Below, one piece after another: positions 1 to 6,779 of a stretch of DNA of 15,729 nucleotides. This stretch comes from DATKKX01 sp035542775 (GTDB lineage: Bacteria > Planctomycetota > Phycisphaerae > UBA1845 > UTPLA1), in assembly GCA_035542775.1 (NCBI GenBank), contig DATKKX010000162.1, positions 1 through 15,729 of the forward strand, written 5' to 3'. The notes under the pieces are model-generated. The model did not search any database and was not told the origin of the DNA. It worked only from the letters and a program-made list of their open reading frames with translations. The position numbers were made by a program, and so were the translations under genes. Each line of letters opens with the position of its first letter. The first letter of the stretch is position 1.

Positions 1-396
1 GCCTCTCAGCAGGTTGCCACCGAGATCGATCGCCGGCTCAACGCCCGCATCGCCATCCTGCCGTTCCCGTCCTCACGAAATCCCGCCAGGGCGGAAACGA
101 TCGGTCATGAGACGGCGGAGAAGGTCCGCCAGGAACTCCGCCGACGCGGGTACTACGACCTCATGACGCCCGACCAGACCGAGAAGATGATCGCCGCTTC
201 AGGGCTGACGGCGCTCTCGATCGACTACGAACCGGCGGTGGTCAAGGGCAAGCTCAACTGCGACTTTTTGGTCACCGGCTGGATACGCGGCGAAAGCCTG
301 CCGGATCGGGAGCAGCCCGACGCGGCGATCGGAAGCGGCGCCCTTGAGGACCAGACCGAGGCTACCGTCGTCACCCATCCCCAGCCGCGGGAATGA
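1..396 (+). CDS. CsgG/LpoB-like envelope protein, C-terminal part (5' end outside window)
   Basis: The frame is open from the first base and ends in TGA at 394-396, giving the last 131 residues of a longer protein. The visible part reads 'RIAILPF' (residues 17-23), an amphipathic helix 'ETAEKVRQELRRRGYYDLMT', and later 'CDFLVTGWIRGESL'. This order (Ile-Ala-hydrophobic-Leu-Pro-Phe strand, helix, 'adflvtG' strand) resembles the nucleotide-free fold shared by CsgG, LpoB and TolB-N-like lipoproteins, which act in the periplasm or at the outer membrane. The last 30 residues are polar and low in complexity. It is convergent with the prolyl isomerase gene on the other strand. The family call rests on pattern only; function is unknown and the N-terminus (signal peptide or lipobox) cannot be seen. 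Confidence 0.6.
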   Translation, partial: ASQQVATEIDRRLNARIAILPFPSSRNPARAETIGHETAEKVRQELRRRGYYDLMTPDQTEKMIAASGLTALSIDYEPAVVKGKLNCDFLVTGWIRGESLPDREQPDAAIGSGALEDQTEATVVTHPQPRE

Positions 397-480
397 CATT
401 CCACGGAATCACCTGCTGGCGTTTCCGGGGAAGCCAACGCCGAGAGAACCCTCCTGACAGACGCTGCCTGGGCGCGCGAA

Positions 481-506
481 AGCCCCGGCCGTGCGTGGCC
501 GGGGCT
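481..506. terminator. Bidirectional hairpin between convergent genes
   Basis: AGCCCCGGCC (481-490) and GGCCGGGGCT (497-506) form a perfect 10-bp GC-rich stem around the 6-nt loop GTGCGT. It lies between the ends of the convergent genes at 396 and 554. The T tracts on both sides are short (TTTG on the plus side, TTTC on the minus side), so intrinsic termination may be weak. I see nothing else in the 397-553 gap. Confidence 0.6.
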
Positions 507-553
507 TTGAATCTCGCACACAAGCAACTACTCGCCGTCAAACTCGCCGCCGA

Positions 554-2215
554 TCATGGCTTGGGCTGCTGAGGCTGCCCGGGGGGCGGCGGCGGCTGAG
601 CGGGCTTCGGAGCTGGTGGCTGCCCAGCGGGGGGCGGTGTCGGCTGGGCTGGCTTCGGAGCCGGTGGCTGCCCGGCGGGGGGTGTTGTCGGCTGGGCTGG
701 CTTCGGAGCCGGTGGCTGACCCGCCGGTGGCGGCGTTGCCGGCTGGCCCGGCTTTGGGGCCGGTGGCTGACCGGCCGGCGGCGGGCTCGGCTGGTCGGTC
801 ACAATGCCGAGCAGCTCGATTTCGAACACCAGTACGGCCGACGGTGGAATCTTCGGCGGCGAGCCCGCAACGCCATACGCCAATTCCGGCGGGATCAGCA
901 GGTACCGCCTGCCGCCAACTTTCATGGTACTCACGCCCTCGGTCCAGCCCTTGATAACCCCGCGGCCGACGGTGAACTCGAAAGGCTGCCCCCGGTCCAC
1001 AGACGAATCGAATTTCGTCCCATCCACCAGCCAGCCGGTGTAGTGGACCTTCACCCTATCCGTCAGTTTGGGAGCCTCACCGCTGCCCGGTGCCACATCG
1101 ACATACCACAGACCGGTCGGGGTCGTTGCTCCCTTGGTGACGTCAACGCCGCGGCCCTTGATGAACTCCGTGCCTTTGTTCCAGTCCGTCCTGAACGCCT
1201 CCATCTTCTTCTTGGCCTCTTCCGCCTCGGCCGCGCGGGCCGCCTCAATTGCGTCCTTGACGGTGTCAGGCTCGGCGCGGACCACGCTCTTGATGACCAC
1301 CGGCTCCACGGGGACATCGGTCATGGTAACTGGCGCGGCTTCCTTGCTGTCCTTGGACTGCGCCTCTTTCTTGGCGGTCGGGACGGCCTTGATCTTGTCC
1401 ACGACATCCATTCCCTGGATGACCTTGCCGAACACGGCATATCCCGCGCCGTCACGCGGCGTGTCGAGCTGCGGGTTGTCTTTCACGTTGATGAAGAACT
1501 GCGACGTGGCTGAATCCGGCTGCATCGGCATGCGGGCCATGGCGAGGGTCCCGCGGAGGTTCTTGAGGCCGTTCTGCCACTCGTTCTTGATGCCTGCCTT
1601 GGCCGGCTTCTGATTCAGATCCGCATCGTAACCTCCGCCCTGGATCACGAAGTTCGGAATCACGCGGTGGAAGATGGTGCCGTTGTAGAAGCCCTCGTCC
1701 GCATAAGAGAGAAAGTTCTGTACCGTGATGGGAGCCTTCTCCTGGTTCAGCTCCAGGATCATGTCGCCCATGCTGGTGGTCATCTTGACGTAAACCCGAT
1801 CAGCCAGCTTCGGCTTCGTCTCTTCGGCTTTCTGCGCCGCGGGCTGCGTCGTTGCGGGCATCGCCGGCTTCGGCGGCTGAGCTGCCGGTGGCGGCGTCGC
1901 CGGCTGGGCAGGTGGCGGCGTGGCCGGCTGGCCGGGTGGCGGTGTCGCCGGCTGGCCAGGTTGTGCAGGCTTCGGCGGCTGACCGGCGGGCGGCTGCGGT
2001 GCCCTGGGTTGACCGGCGGGCGGTGGAGTAGACGGCTGACCGGCAGGCTGCGCGCCTGGCGGTTGTTGAGTCCCCGGCTGGGCTGCGGGTGGTGGAGTAG
2101 ACGGCTGACCGGCGGGCTGCGCTGCCGGCGGCTGCTGAGCCGCCAAGGCAATCGACGTCGCGAGTACCAAGACTGCAACCGCCCCGGCAAGAACGAGCGT
2201 GGACAGACGGTTCAT
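554..2215 (-). CDS. Exported cyclophilin-FKBP fusion peptidylprolyl isomerase
   Basis: This 553-residue protein should speed cis-trans isomerisation of X-Pro bonds with two unrelated folds in one chain, outside the cytoplasm. Residues 1-26 are a signal peptide ending ALA. Residues 27-130 are Pro/Gln/Ala-rich. Residues 140-312 are a cyclophilin: FHRVIPNFVIQGG (182-194) supplies R184, F189 and Q192, and SQFFIN (238-243) supplies Q239 and F241; the tryptophan that binds cyclosporin in CypA is not evident. Residues 318-360 are a charged Ala/Glu helix-like linker. Residues 363-471 are an FKBP with Y392, F402, D403, W424, Y447 and F464 in the usual context (VHYTG, KFDSS, VIKGWTEG, ELAYG, VFEIELL), so both sites look intact. 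Residues 476-553 are tandem Pro-rich repeats. AAAGGAAA lies 4 nt before the ATG. A separate promoter lies upstream. Confidence 0.93.
   Translation of the reverse strand: MNRLSTLVLAGAVAVLVLATSIALAAQQPPAAQPAGQPSTPPPAAQPGTQQPPGAQPAGQPSTPPPAGQPRAPQPPAGQPPKPAQPGQPATPPPGQPATPPPAQPATPPPAAQPPKPAMPATTQPAAQKAEETKPKLADRVYVKMTTSMGDMILELNQEKAPITVQNFLSYADEGFYNGTIFHRVIPNFVIQGGGYDADLNQKPAKAGIKNEWQNGLKNLRGTLAMARMPMQPDSATSQFFINVKDNPQLDTPRDGAGYAVFGKVIQGMDVVDKIKAVPTAKKEAQSKDSKEAAPVTMTDVPVEPVVIKSVVRAEPDTVKDAIEAARAAEAEEAKKKMEAFRTDWNKGTEFIKGRGVDVTKGATTPTGLWYVDVAPGSGEAPKLTDRVKVHYTGWLVDGTKFDSSVDRGQPFEFTVGRGVIKGWTEGVSTMKVGGRRYLLIPPELAYGVAGSPPKIPPSAVLVFEIELLGIVTDQPSPPPAGQPPAPKPGQPATPPPAGQPPAPKPAQPTTPPAGQPPAPKPAQPTPPPAGQPPAPKPAQPPPPPGQPQQPKP
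566..784 (-). repeat. C-terminal Pro-rich tandem repeats in the isomerase gene
   Basis: Four copies of the coding motif AGQPPAPKP begin at codons 481, 498, 514 and 530, a period of 16-17 codons (48-51 nt). At DNA level, a block containing 'GGCTTCGGAGC(C/T)GGTGGCTG' recurs on the plus strand. Copies differ by in-frame substitutions and a one-codon length change, as expected for slippage-prone repeats. The encoded tail is likely extended and polyproline-like. Confidence 0.85.
1832..2137 (-). repeat. N-terminal Pro/Gln/Ala-rich repeats in the isomerase gene
   Basis: Codons 27-128 encode a low-complexity segment built from PPAGQP, PATPPP and PPKPA units. One 32-nt block occurs at 2022-2053 and again at 2091-2122 with a single difference, a 69-nt (23-codon) period. 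It separates the signal peptide from the cyclophilin domain and could span the cell wall or act as a tether. Confidence 0.75.
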
Positions 2216-2274
2216 CGGATTTCCTTTCTTTCTTACAATGCTTGTGGCAAACCACGTCCAAGCACAAACCGCGC

Positions 2275-2303
2275 AGGCTAGGAAAAATACGCCATAATGT
2301 CAA
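2275..2303 (-). promoter_or_regulatory. Promoter for the cyclophilin-FKBP gene, overlapping a palindrome
   Basis: On the minus strand TTGACA (2298-2303) is followed by a 17-nt spacer and TAGCCT (2275-2280). The -35 matches 6/6 and the -10 is weak. The -35 lies within the 10-bp palindrome GTCAATTGAC (2299-2308). It stands in the 104-nt gap after pyrF, so the isomerase gene can be transcribed independently. Confidence 0.5.
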
Positions 2304-2319
2304 TTGACCGCGGGGCTCG

Positions 2320-3276
2320 TCATCGGCCGGGCATATGCGACATGATCCGGGCCAGGTCAGCGACGAAATCCAGGCAGGCTTGTTGGACGCAGGCCTCCCA
2401 TTTTGCGCCAAAACGCTCCCGGTATCGAGCCTGGTCATGGGCAAATATGACCGAGCGCCCCGCCGCGACGATGGCCCCACCGCCATCAGGATTGCAGTAA
2501 GGCGCGAAATCCTCGGCCTTGCCACCTTGAGCGCCATAACCGGGCACCAGCAGGAAGGATCGCGGCATCGCGGCGCGGAGTCGCCGGGCATCTTCGGGGT
2601 CACGCGTGGCCGTAACCGCCCCCAATGAGGAATAGCCGCGTTCTCCGACGAGCCCGGGATCAGCGGACCACCGCGCTACTTCAGAGGCAATGACCTCGTG
2701 CATCTTCTTCCCGTCCGAAGCCGCTATATCCTGAATCGTGCCCGCGGAAGGATTCGAGGTCCGCACCAGAACGAAAAGGCCCTTATTCTGACGCTTCGCG
2801 ACCTCAATGAACGGTTGGATGCCGTCGAGACCGAAGTAGCCGTTGACGGTGATGGCGTCCGGCGAGGCGCGATCGTCGGCTTCGGCGAGCTCGGCCTCGG
2901 CCAATTGAGCCAGGGCGTACATCTCCGCAGAGTGTCCGACGTCCCCGCGCTTCACGTCGCCGATCACTAGAAGGCCCTGCTGAGCGGCTTCCGCGACCAG
3001 GTTGTAGTAGACCTCCACGCCTCTGGCGCGATAGACCTCAAAGTAGGCCGAGTTGATCTTGATCGCCGGCACCAGCGGCGCCACGGTTCGAATCACCCGC
3101 CAGCCGAATTCCCACAACGCTTCGGCGGCGGCATCGAGACTGTTCTGCCGTGCGGTCCCGGCAATGGCCCGGATTTCCTCCGGAAGACGGTCCAGGACCG
3201 GATCGAGAGCGATCACGGCCGGCGCCCGCTTGGCGGCAACGGCGTCGATCAAGCGGTCCGCGAAGTTGAGTAGCAC
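2320..3276 (-). CDS. pyrF: Orotidine 5'-phosphate decarboxylase (type 2 subfamily)
   Basis: Decarboxylates OMP to UMP, the last step of de novo pyrimidine synthesis, in the cytoplasm. The 318 residues carry VIALDP (21-26), KINSAYFE (73-80), the catalytic DVKRGDVGHSA (107-117; D107, K109 and D112 form the charge network), the phosphate-side LVPGYGAQGG (243-252) and GRSVIFA (273-279). The length and the 'INSAYFE' and 'KRGDVGHSA' wording fit the longer type 2 group found in mycobacteria and myxobacteria, not the 230-residue enterobacterial type. The start is GTG at 3274-3276, chosen because GGAGGAGGT (3283-3291) lies 6 nt upstream. It is isolated from other pyrimidine genes; its neighbours are envelope-folding genes, so the linkage may be incidental. 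Confidence 0.95.
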   Translation of the reverse strand: MLLNFADRLIDAVAAKRAPAVIALDPVLDRLPEEIRAIAGTARQNSLDAAAEALWEFGWRVIRTVAPLVPAIKINSAYFEVYRARGVEVYYNLVAEAAQQGLLVIGDVKRGDVGHSAEMYALAQLAEAELAEADDRASPDAITVNGYFGLDGIQPFIEVAKRQNKGLFVLVRTSNPSAGTIQDIAASDGKKMHEVIASEVARWSADPGLVGERGYSSLGAVTATRDPEDARRLRAAMPRSFLLVPGYGAQGGKAEDFAPYCNPDGGGAIVAAGRSVIFAHDQARYRERFGAKWEACVQQACLDFVADLARIMSHMPGR

Positions 3277-3282
3277 GTGCGT

Positions 3283-3291
3283 ACCTCCTCC
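3283..3291 (-). promoter_or_regulatory. Strong Shine-Dalgarno fixing a GTG start
   Basis: GGAGGAGGT on the minus strand, followed by ACGCAC and then GTG (3274-3276). It is the strongest ribosome-binding sequence in the window and supports the non-ATG start of pyrF. Confidence 0.75.
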
Positions 3292-3358
3292 ATCCGCAGG
3301 CCCGACGCACGATGGAGCGGCGTCCGTCCTGGCTCATGATTGTGGATTTTACAGCGCG

Positions 3359-3392
3359 CTTTGCCTCCGCCGCTCTTCTCCGGCTGGCAAAG
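3359..3392 (-). terminator. Weak hairpin downstream of the BamE-like gene
   Basis: CTTTGCC (3359-3365) pairs with GGCAAAG (3386-3392), a 7-bp stem with possible inner CCG/CGG pairing. It lies just 3' of the BamE-like gene and upstream of pyrF. No U tract follows on the minus strand, so it may only attenuate or stabilise RNA ends. Confidence 0.3.
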
Positions 3393-3407
3393 GATCAAAG
3401 CAACCGG

Positions 3408-3773
3408 CTACTCTTTTTTGATCGTGGTGTTGGACTTCTGCTCCGAAACCGGCCGGCCTTCCGGTCGCTCGTTGATGCCCGGCGCCGTGCCTTCCCAGAC
3501 GCCCTCCTTGGCGTTGATCCATTCCTTCTTCTCGACCTTTCCGGCGTCGTTCCAGTGGATGAACACCATCAGGTGCTCGTCTTCATCCTCATACTGCCAA
3601 CTGTCGCCGCGGTCCGCCATCGGCTTGCCCAACGTATTCTCCACCTCCAGCTTCGTGGACATGCCTTCCTTGATCATGTCGTAGTTATGCCTGGTGAGCT
3701 TGTTCTCGGCGCAGCCCACGAGTACCGGCACCAGAACTACCGTCAGGATCAGCAGGCAGGTTTTGTGAAGCAT
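3408..3773 (-). CDS. Small BamE/SmpA-like lipoprotein
   Basis: A 121-residue protein with a lipoprotein signal peptide: a hydrophobic stretch at 7-19 and the lipobox LVGC with lipidated C21. The mature part contains 'YDMIKEGMSTKLEVENTLGKPM' in outline, then 'WQYEDEDEHLMVFIHWNDAGKVEKKEWI'. This helix-helix-turn ('I..GMs..eV...LGkP') followed by strands is the pattern of the SmpA/OmlA (BamE-like) fold. BamE is an accessory lipoprotein of the beta-barrel assembly machine, but the same fold occurs in many unrelated small lipoproteins, so a BAM role is only inferred. The polar tail (90-121) is likely disordered. GGAGAAA lies 5 nt before the ATG. It starts 13 nt after the preceding lipoprotein gene, so the two are probably co-transcribed. 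Confidence 0.8.
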   Translation of the reverse strand: MLHKTCLLILTVVLVPVLVGCAENKLTRHNYDMIKEGMSTKLEVENTLGKPMADRGDSWQYEDEDEHLMVFIHWNDAGKVEKKEWINAKEGVWEGTAPGINERPEGRPVSEQKSNTTIKKE

Positions 3774-3786
3774 CGTGATTTCTCCG

Positions 3787-4362
3787 TCAGGGTTTGGGTT
3801 GGGTCAGTTCGTTGAGAATCTCTTTGCGGCTTACGCGAAACTCGAATTCGTATTCATCGAACAAGCGCCTGGCTCCGGGGGCCTGGAGCGAGGCAGTCAG
3901 TATGTATTTCTTCTGCGGCTCGATGGGCTGGCCCTCCCAGCTCAACTGGAACTCATAGGTCGACGTGACCCGCTCCCAGTACTGCTTCTGCTCCTTGGGG
4001 CTGGTGATCGGCTGCGTCCAGGTGTGCAGCAGCGCGCCGCGATGGTCCGATGTCCCCGGCCGGTAGGCGTACAGCTCGAAGATGAACGTCCCGTAAGCCT
4101 TGACCGGATCACCGGCCGCATCAAGCGTGCGGATGGATACGCCCAGGCCGTCCGGAATGGCATCCTCATCGAAGCTGCGCGGCTTCGTGAACGGCAGAAT
4201 CTTGATGCTCTGCGGACTGTAGTATGAAACCAGCTCTTCAGTGGACGGTCCTTCGAAAGCCTCGCTCACGCGGCCTCGTTCGCAGCCCGCGCCGACGACC
4301 AGGACTCCTCCCACCAGTAACGCCGCCCAGACCCGCTGATCGACCCGCGATAGGAAAGACAT
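3787..4362 (-). CDS. Predicted lipoprotein of unknown function
   Basis: I do not recognise the family. From the ATG at 4360-4362 the protein is 191 residues. It begins with a signal peptide whose hydrophobic core (WAALLVGGVLVVGAG) ends at C27, a plausible though imperfect lipobox (GAGC). The mature part has 'SIKILPFTKPRSFDEDAIPDG', then 'GVSIRTLDAAGDPVKAYGTFIFELY' in outline and a C-terminal 'YEFEFRVSRKEIL', suggesting an all-beta domain. The frame extends upstream to an ATG at 4443 that overlaps the stop of the SurA-like gene as ATGA, but that start has no Shine-Dalgarno and would bury the signal peptide behind 27 polar residues. The chosen start has AGGGA about 9 nt upstream. Its position between a periplasmic isomerase and a BamE-like lipoprotein suggests an envelope role. 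Confidence 0.75.
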   Translation of the reverse strand: MSFLSRVDQRVWAALLVGGVLVVGAGCERGRVSEAFEGPSTEELVSYYSPQSIKILPFTKPRSFDEDAIPDGLGVSIRTLDAAGDPVKAYGTFIFELYAYRPGTSDHRGALLHTWTQPITSPKEQKQYWERVTSTYEFQLSWEGQPIEPQKKYILTASLQAPGARRLFDEYEFEFRVSRKEILNELTQPKP

Positions 4363-4439
4363 GGGGCACGTCCCTTGCATAATTCCGGAAGCGTCTTCCT
4401 TGTGCGGGCGGATTATATCCCGCGCTCGAAGGACGTCAA

Positions 4440-5636
4440 TCATTGTCCGCTCAGCGCCGGACCGAATATCTCGCCCGCCACGTACTGCTTCTTATACTGC
4501 TCGCGGAGCATCTGATCTTCGATCCGCAGCCTGGCCCGCATCAACAGCTCACCTCCCAGACGCTCCATCTCCTGGGCCACTAATCGTGCGGTCAGATTGT
4601 ACTTCAGCTCCTCCTTGACCTGATCAAAGGTCACATCGTCGGCCGGGATTCGACGCTCGAGCTTGAGCACGTGCAGTGAGCCTTCCGCCTCCACCGGGTT
4701 CGAGACCTGTCCCGGCTCCAGCGCGAACGCCGCCTTGGCCAGCTCCGCGGGCACCGTCGGGTCGTCGGCCGTGAACGGTGGCAACAGACCGTTCTTGTCC
4801 CGCGATAACGCGTTCTGGCTGAAATCGTGGACCAGCAACATGAAATTCTCGCCCGCATCCAGCCGCCTCTTGAGGTCCTCCCAGGCCCGCGGAGACGCCA
4901 GTTGAATGTGCCGCACCTCGACCTTCTCCCCATGCACCCGCTTGAATTCGTTCTGCAGCATGGCGTCGTCGATCTTCACCCCCTTTTCCGCGATCTTCCG
5001 GAGATGCGCCTGGCGGGCCATCGCGATGCCCAGCTCCGGCCGGGTCACCCCGCGAGTCCGCGTCCAGTCGTCGATGAGCTGCTCGCGTCGGGCGGGCGTC
5101 AGTTTCTCAACGTCTTTGCCGTCATATTGGGCCGCCTGCAGCGTCAAATCGTACTCATGGTCGATGTCTTCGGCCGTAACGGTCAGACCCAGCCGCTGCG
5201 TCTCCTGCCGCGCCGCCTCCCGCAGGAAGAGCTGCTGCAAGAGACTCAGCCCGCGCCCCTCCATAAGCAGTTGAATGAACATCGCCCGCTCAATGGGCAC
5301 ATCATTCACGAACGCGATGGGACGCCCGGCCCGCGCCGCGCCGTTGGCCGCCTCGGCGGGCTGGCTTGCCGCAGCAGGCCGGTTATGTTCATAGTTCTGC
5401 ACCACAGTGTCGTGAACCGTGGTCGCGCTCTGATTCGGCCGCTCGCAGCCGGTCACAAGCAAGGCCGCCAGAACCGCCGCGGCCCCCCCGATGCCGACGC
5501 CCCGGTGATGACGCCCGTGCAAATGACTCCATCCGCCATGCCGAGCCCCTCTCCGGATGCGAGTCCGGAGCGCCAACGATGTGCCAGGAACTGATCGATC
5601 AGACGCTAAGTGCCCACTCAACTGCATCGCCCTCAT
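4440..5636 (-). CDS. SurA/PrsA-like parvulin peptidylprolyl isomerase lipoprotein
   Basis: A predicted periplasmic folding factor. In the 398-residue frame, the lipobox LVTGC places the lipidated cysteine at 64. A linker runs to 104; residues 105-235 form a helical SurA-N-like chaperone segment starting 'IAFVNDVPI'. Residues 238-329 form a rotamase domain ('VEVRHIQLAS', 'FMLLVHDFSQNALSRDKNGLLPPF', 'AFALEPGQVSNPVEAEGSLHVLKLE' in outline). A C-terminal helix ends near 385. Compared with a typical parvulin, 'NGLLPPF' replaces the 'gGdLG.f' loop, so catalysis may be weak. The start is uncertain: ATG at 5636, ATG at 5627 (AAGGA 8 nt upstream) or TTG at 5522 (GGAG 4 nt upstream). Only the last gives a normal 26-residue lipoprotein signal peptide; the longer forms add an Arg/His-rich leader. 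It follows the Nif3 gene by 6 nt. Confidence 0.85.
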   Translation of the reverse strand: MRAMQLSGHLASDRSVPGTSLALRTRIRRGARHGGWSHLHGRHHRGVGIGGAAAVLAALLVTGCERPNQSATTVHDTVVQNYEHNRPAAASQPAEAANGAARAGRPIAFVNDVPIERAMFIQLLMEGRGLSLLQQLFLREAARQETQRLGLTVTAEDIDHEYDLTLQAAQYDGKDVEKLTPARREQLIDDWTRTRGVTRPELGIAMARQAHLRKIAEKGVKIDDAMLQNEFKRVHGEKVEVRHIQLASPRAWEDLKRRLDAGENFMLLVHDFSQNALSRDKNGLLPPFTADDPTVPAELAKAAFALEPGQVSNPVEAEGSLHVLKLERRIPADDVTFDQVKEELKYNLTARLVAQEMERLGGELLMRARLRIEDQMLREQYKKQYVAGEIFGPALSGQ

Positions 5637-5642
5637 CCTTGA

Positions 5643-6779
5643 TCACACAGATTCAAACGGATCGCGATCCGCCCGGCTGATCGCCACTGCTACATCGGGC
5701 AACAACTTCTTCAATCCCGCAGCCATCGGTTTCAAGGCCGGGCGCTCGCTGGCCCAATGACCCAGGGCAATCACCGCCACGCCCTGCCGCTGGTACTGCA
5801 GCGCCTCATGATGACGAACCTCCCCCGTGATCACGACATCCCCCGGGCCGCACGGCTTGCAGGCCGCCAACGGAGCGCTCCCCGCCGCGCCGACCCACAC
5901 CACGCCGCGGCGAAGTCTTGTCCCGGCGCCGCCGATCGTCACGATGCTGCCCGCTTTCACCCTGCAGGCCAGAGACCGGGCCAGCCCTCTCAGCGTGACT
6001 GGCTTGGCGAACCGGCCGATCCGCCCCTGGCCCATGCGCCGGTCCAGCACGGTCTCCAGGGGATATACGTCAAACGCTGGCTCCTCGTAAGGGTGGAACC
6101 GCCGGATCGCGGCGGTGACCTCCGCCAACGCTCGGCGAGGGAATATCGCTTCCAGGCGAATCTCCTCAACTCGCTCCAGACGCCCTCTTCGCCCCACCAC
6201 CGGATCGGTCGTTTCAGTGCCGAAGAATGTCCCTTGACCCCGCAGCCGAAAGCTGCACTTTTCATAGTCGCCGATCCGCCCGGCGCCGGCCTTGTAGATC
6301 GCCTCCGCCATCCGCTCGACATGCGAAGCCGGTACGAACACCACCAGCTTGTACTTGGGATCACCGGCCCCGACGCTGGCCGCCGGTCGGACGTCATCAA
6401 GTCCGCACAACCCGGCGAGCGTGTCGTTCGTCCCCCCGACGGCCGCGTCCCAAGCGGTGTGAGGCGAATAAACGGCGATCCGACGTGCCAGAGCCTCGGC
6501 AGCCAGTCCGGCTTGCTCTCGGCCGTCAGGCGTCATTCGTTTGACGGGCCGGAAGATCGGCGGATGATAGGCCACGATCACGTCGAACCCGCCGCCGCTG
6601 GCTTCTCCCAGGACGGCCGGAGTCAAATCTACGGTCAGCATCGCCCGACTCGCCTTCCAGGCTTCGCTGCCGACCAGCAGCCCGACGTTGTCCCACTCTT
6701 CGGCGGCCCAGGTCGGCGCGATCTTCTCCATGGCCTCGACCAGTGCCTTCACCTTCATCGATGCCCGCGACCTAGCCAT
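5643..6779 (-). CDS. Nif3/YqfO family dinuclear-metal protein with CutA-like insertion
   Basis: A conserved cytoplasmic protein forming hexameric rings with a two-metal site. It is often labelled 'GTP cyclohydrolase 1 type 2', but its true substrate is unsettled. With the ATG at 6777-6779 it has 378 residues. It shows EEWDNVGLLVG (27-37), AYHPPIF with H72, SPHTAWD with H107 and D111, and near the end GEVRHHEA (319-326) and GHWASE with H341 and E345; these are the expected metal ligands. Residues about 140-244, ending HPYEEPAFDVYPL, are the ferredoxin-like insertion of the long YqfO type. The chosen start overlaps the pabC stop by 8 nt and has GGAG 10 nt upstream. ATG at 6758 is the alternative; the frame itself runs back to 6812. 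Adjacency to pabB and pabC is notable given the family name. Confidence 0.9.
   Translation of the reverse strand: MARSRASMKVKALVEAMEKIAPTWAAEEWDNVGLLVGSEAWKASRAMLTVDLTPAVLGEASGGGFDVIVAYHPPIFRPVKRMTPDGREQAGLAAEALARRIAVYSPHTAWDAAVGGTNDTLAGLCGLDDVRPAASVGAGDPKYKLVVFVPASHVERMAEAIYKAGAGRIGDYEKCSFRLRGQGTFFGTETTDPVVGRRGRLERVEEIRLEAIFPRRALAEVTAAIRRFHPYEEPAFDVYPLETVLDRRMGQGRIGRFAKPVTLRGLARSLACRVKAGSIVTIGGAGTRLRRGVVWVGAAGSAPLAACKPCGPGDVVITGEVRHHEALQYQRQGVAVIALGHWASERPALKPMAAGLKKLLPDVAVAISRADRDPFESV

Noticed and set aside
491..1513. 340-residue plus-strand open frame
   Set aside because: It is antisense to the cyclophilin-FKBP gene and reads as Arg/Leu/Gly-rich low complexity, the complement of Pro-rich codons. 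No ribosome-binding site.
4363..4443. Longer start for the unknown lipoprotein, ATGA-coupled to the SurA-like gene
   Set aside because: No Shine-Dalgarno, and 27 polar residues would precede the signal peptide. The later ATG gives a proper lipoprotein start, though the overlap keeps some doubt.
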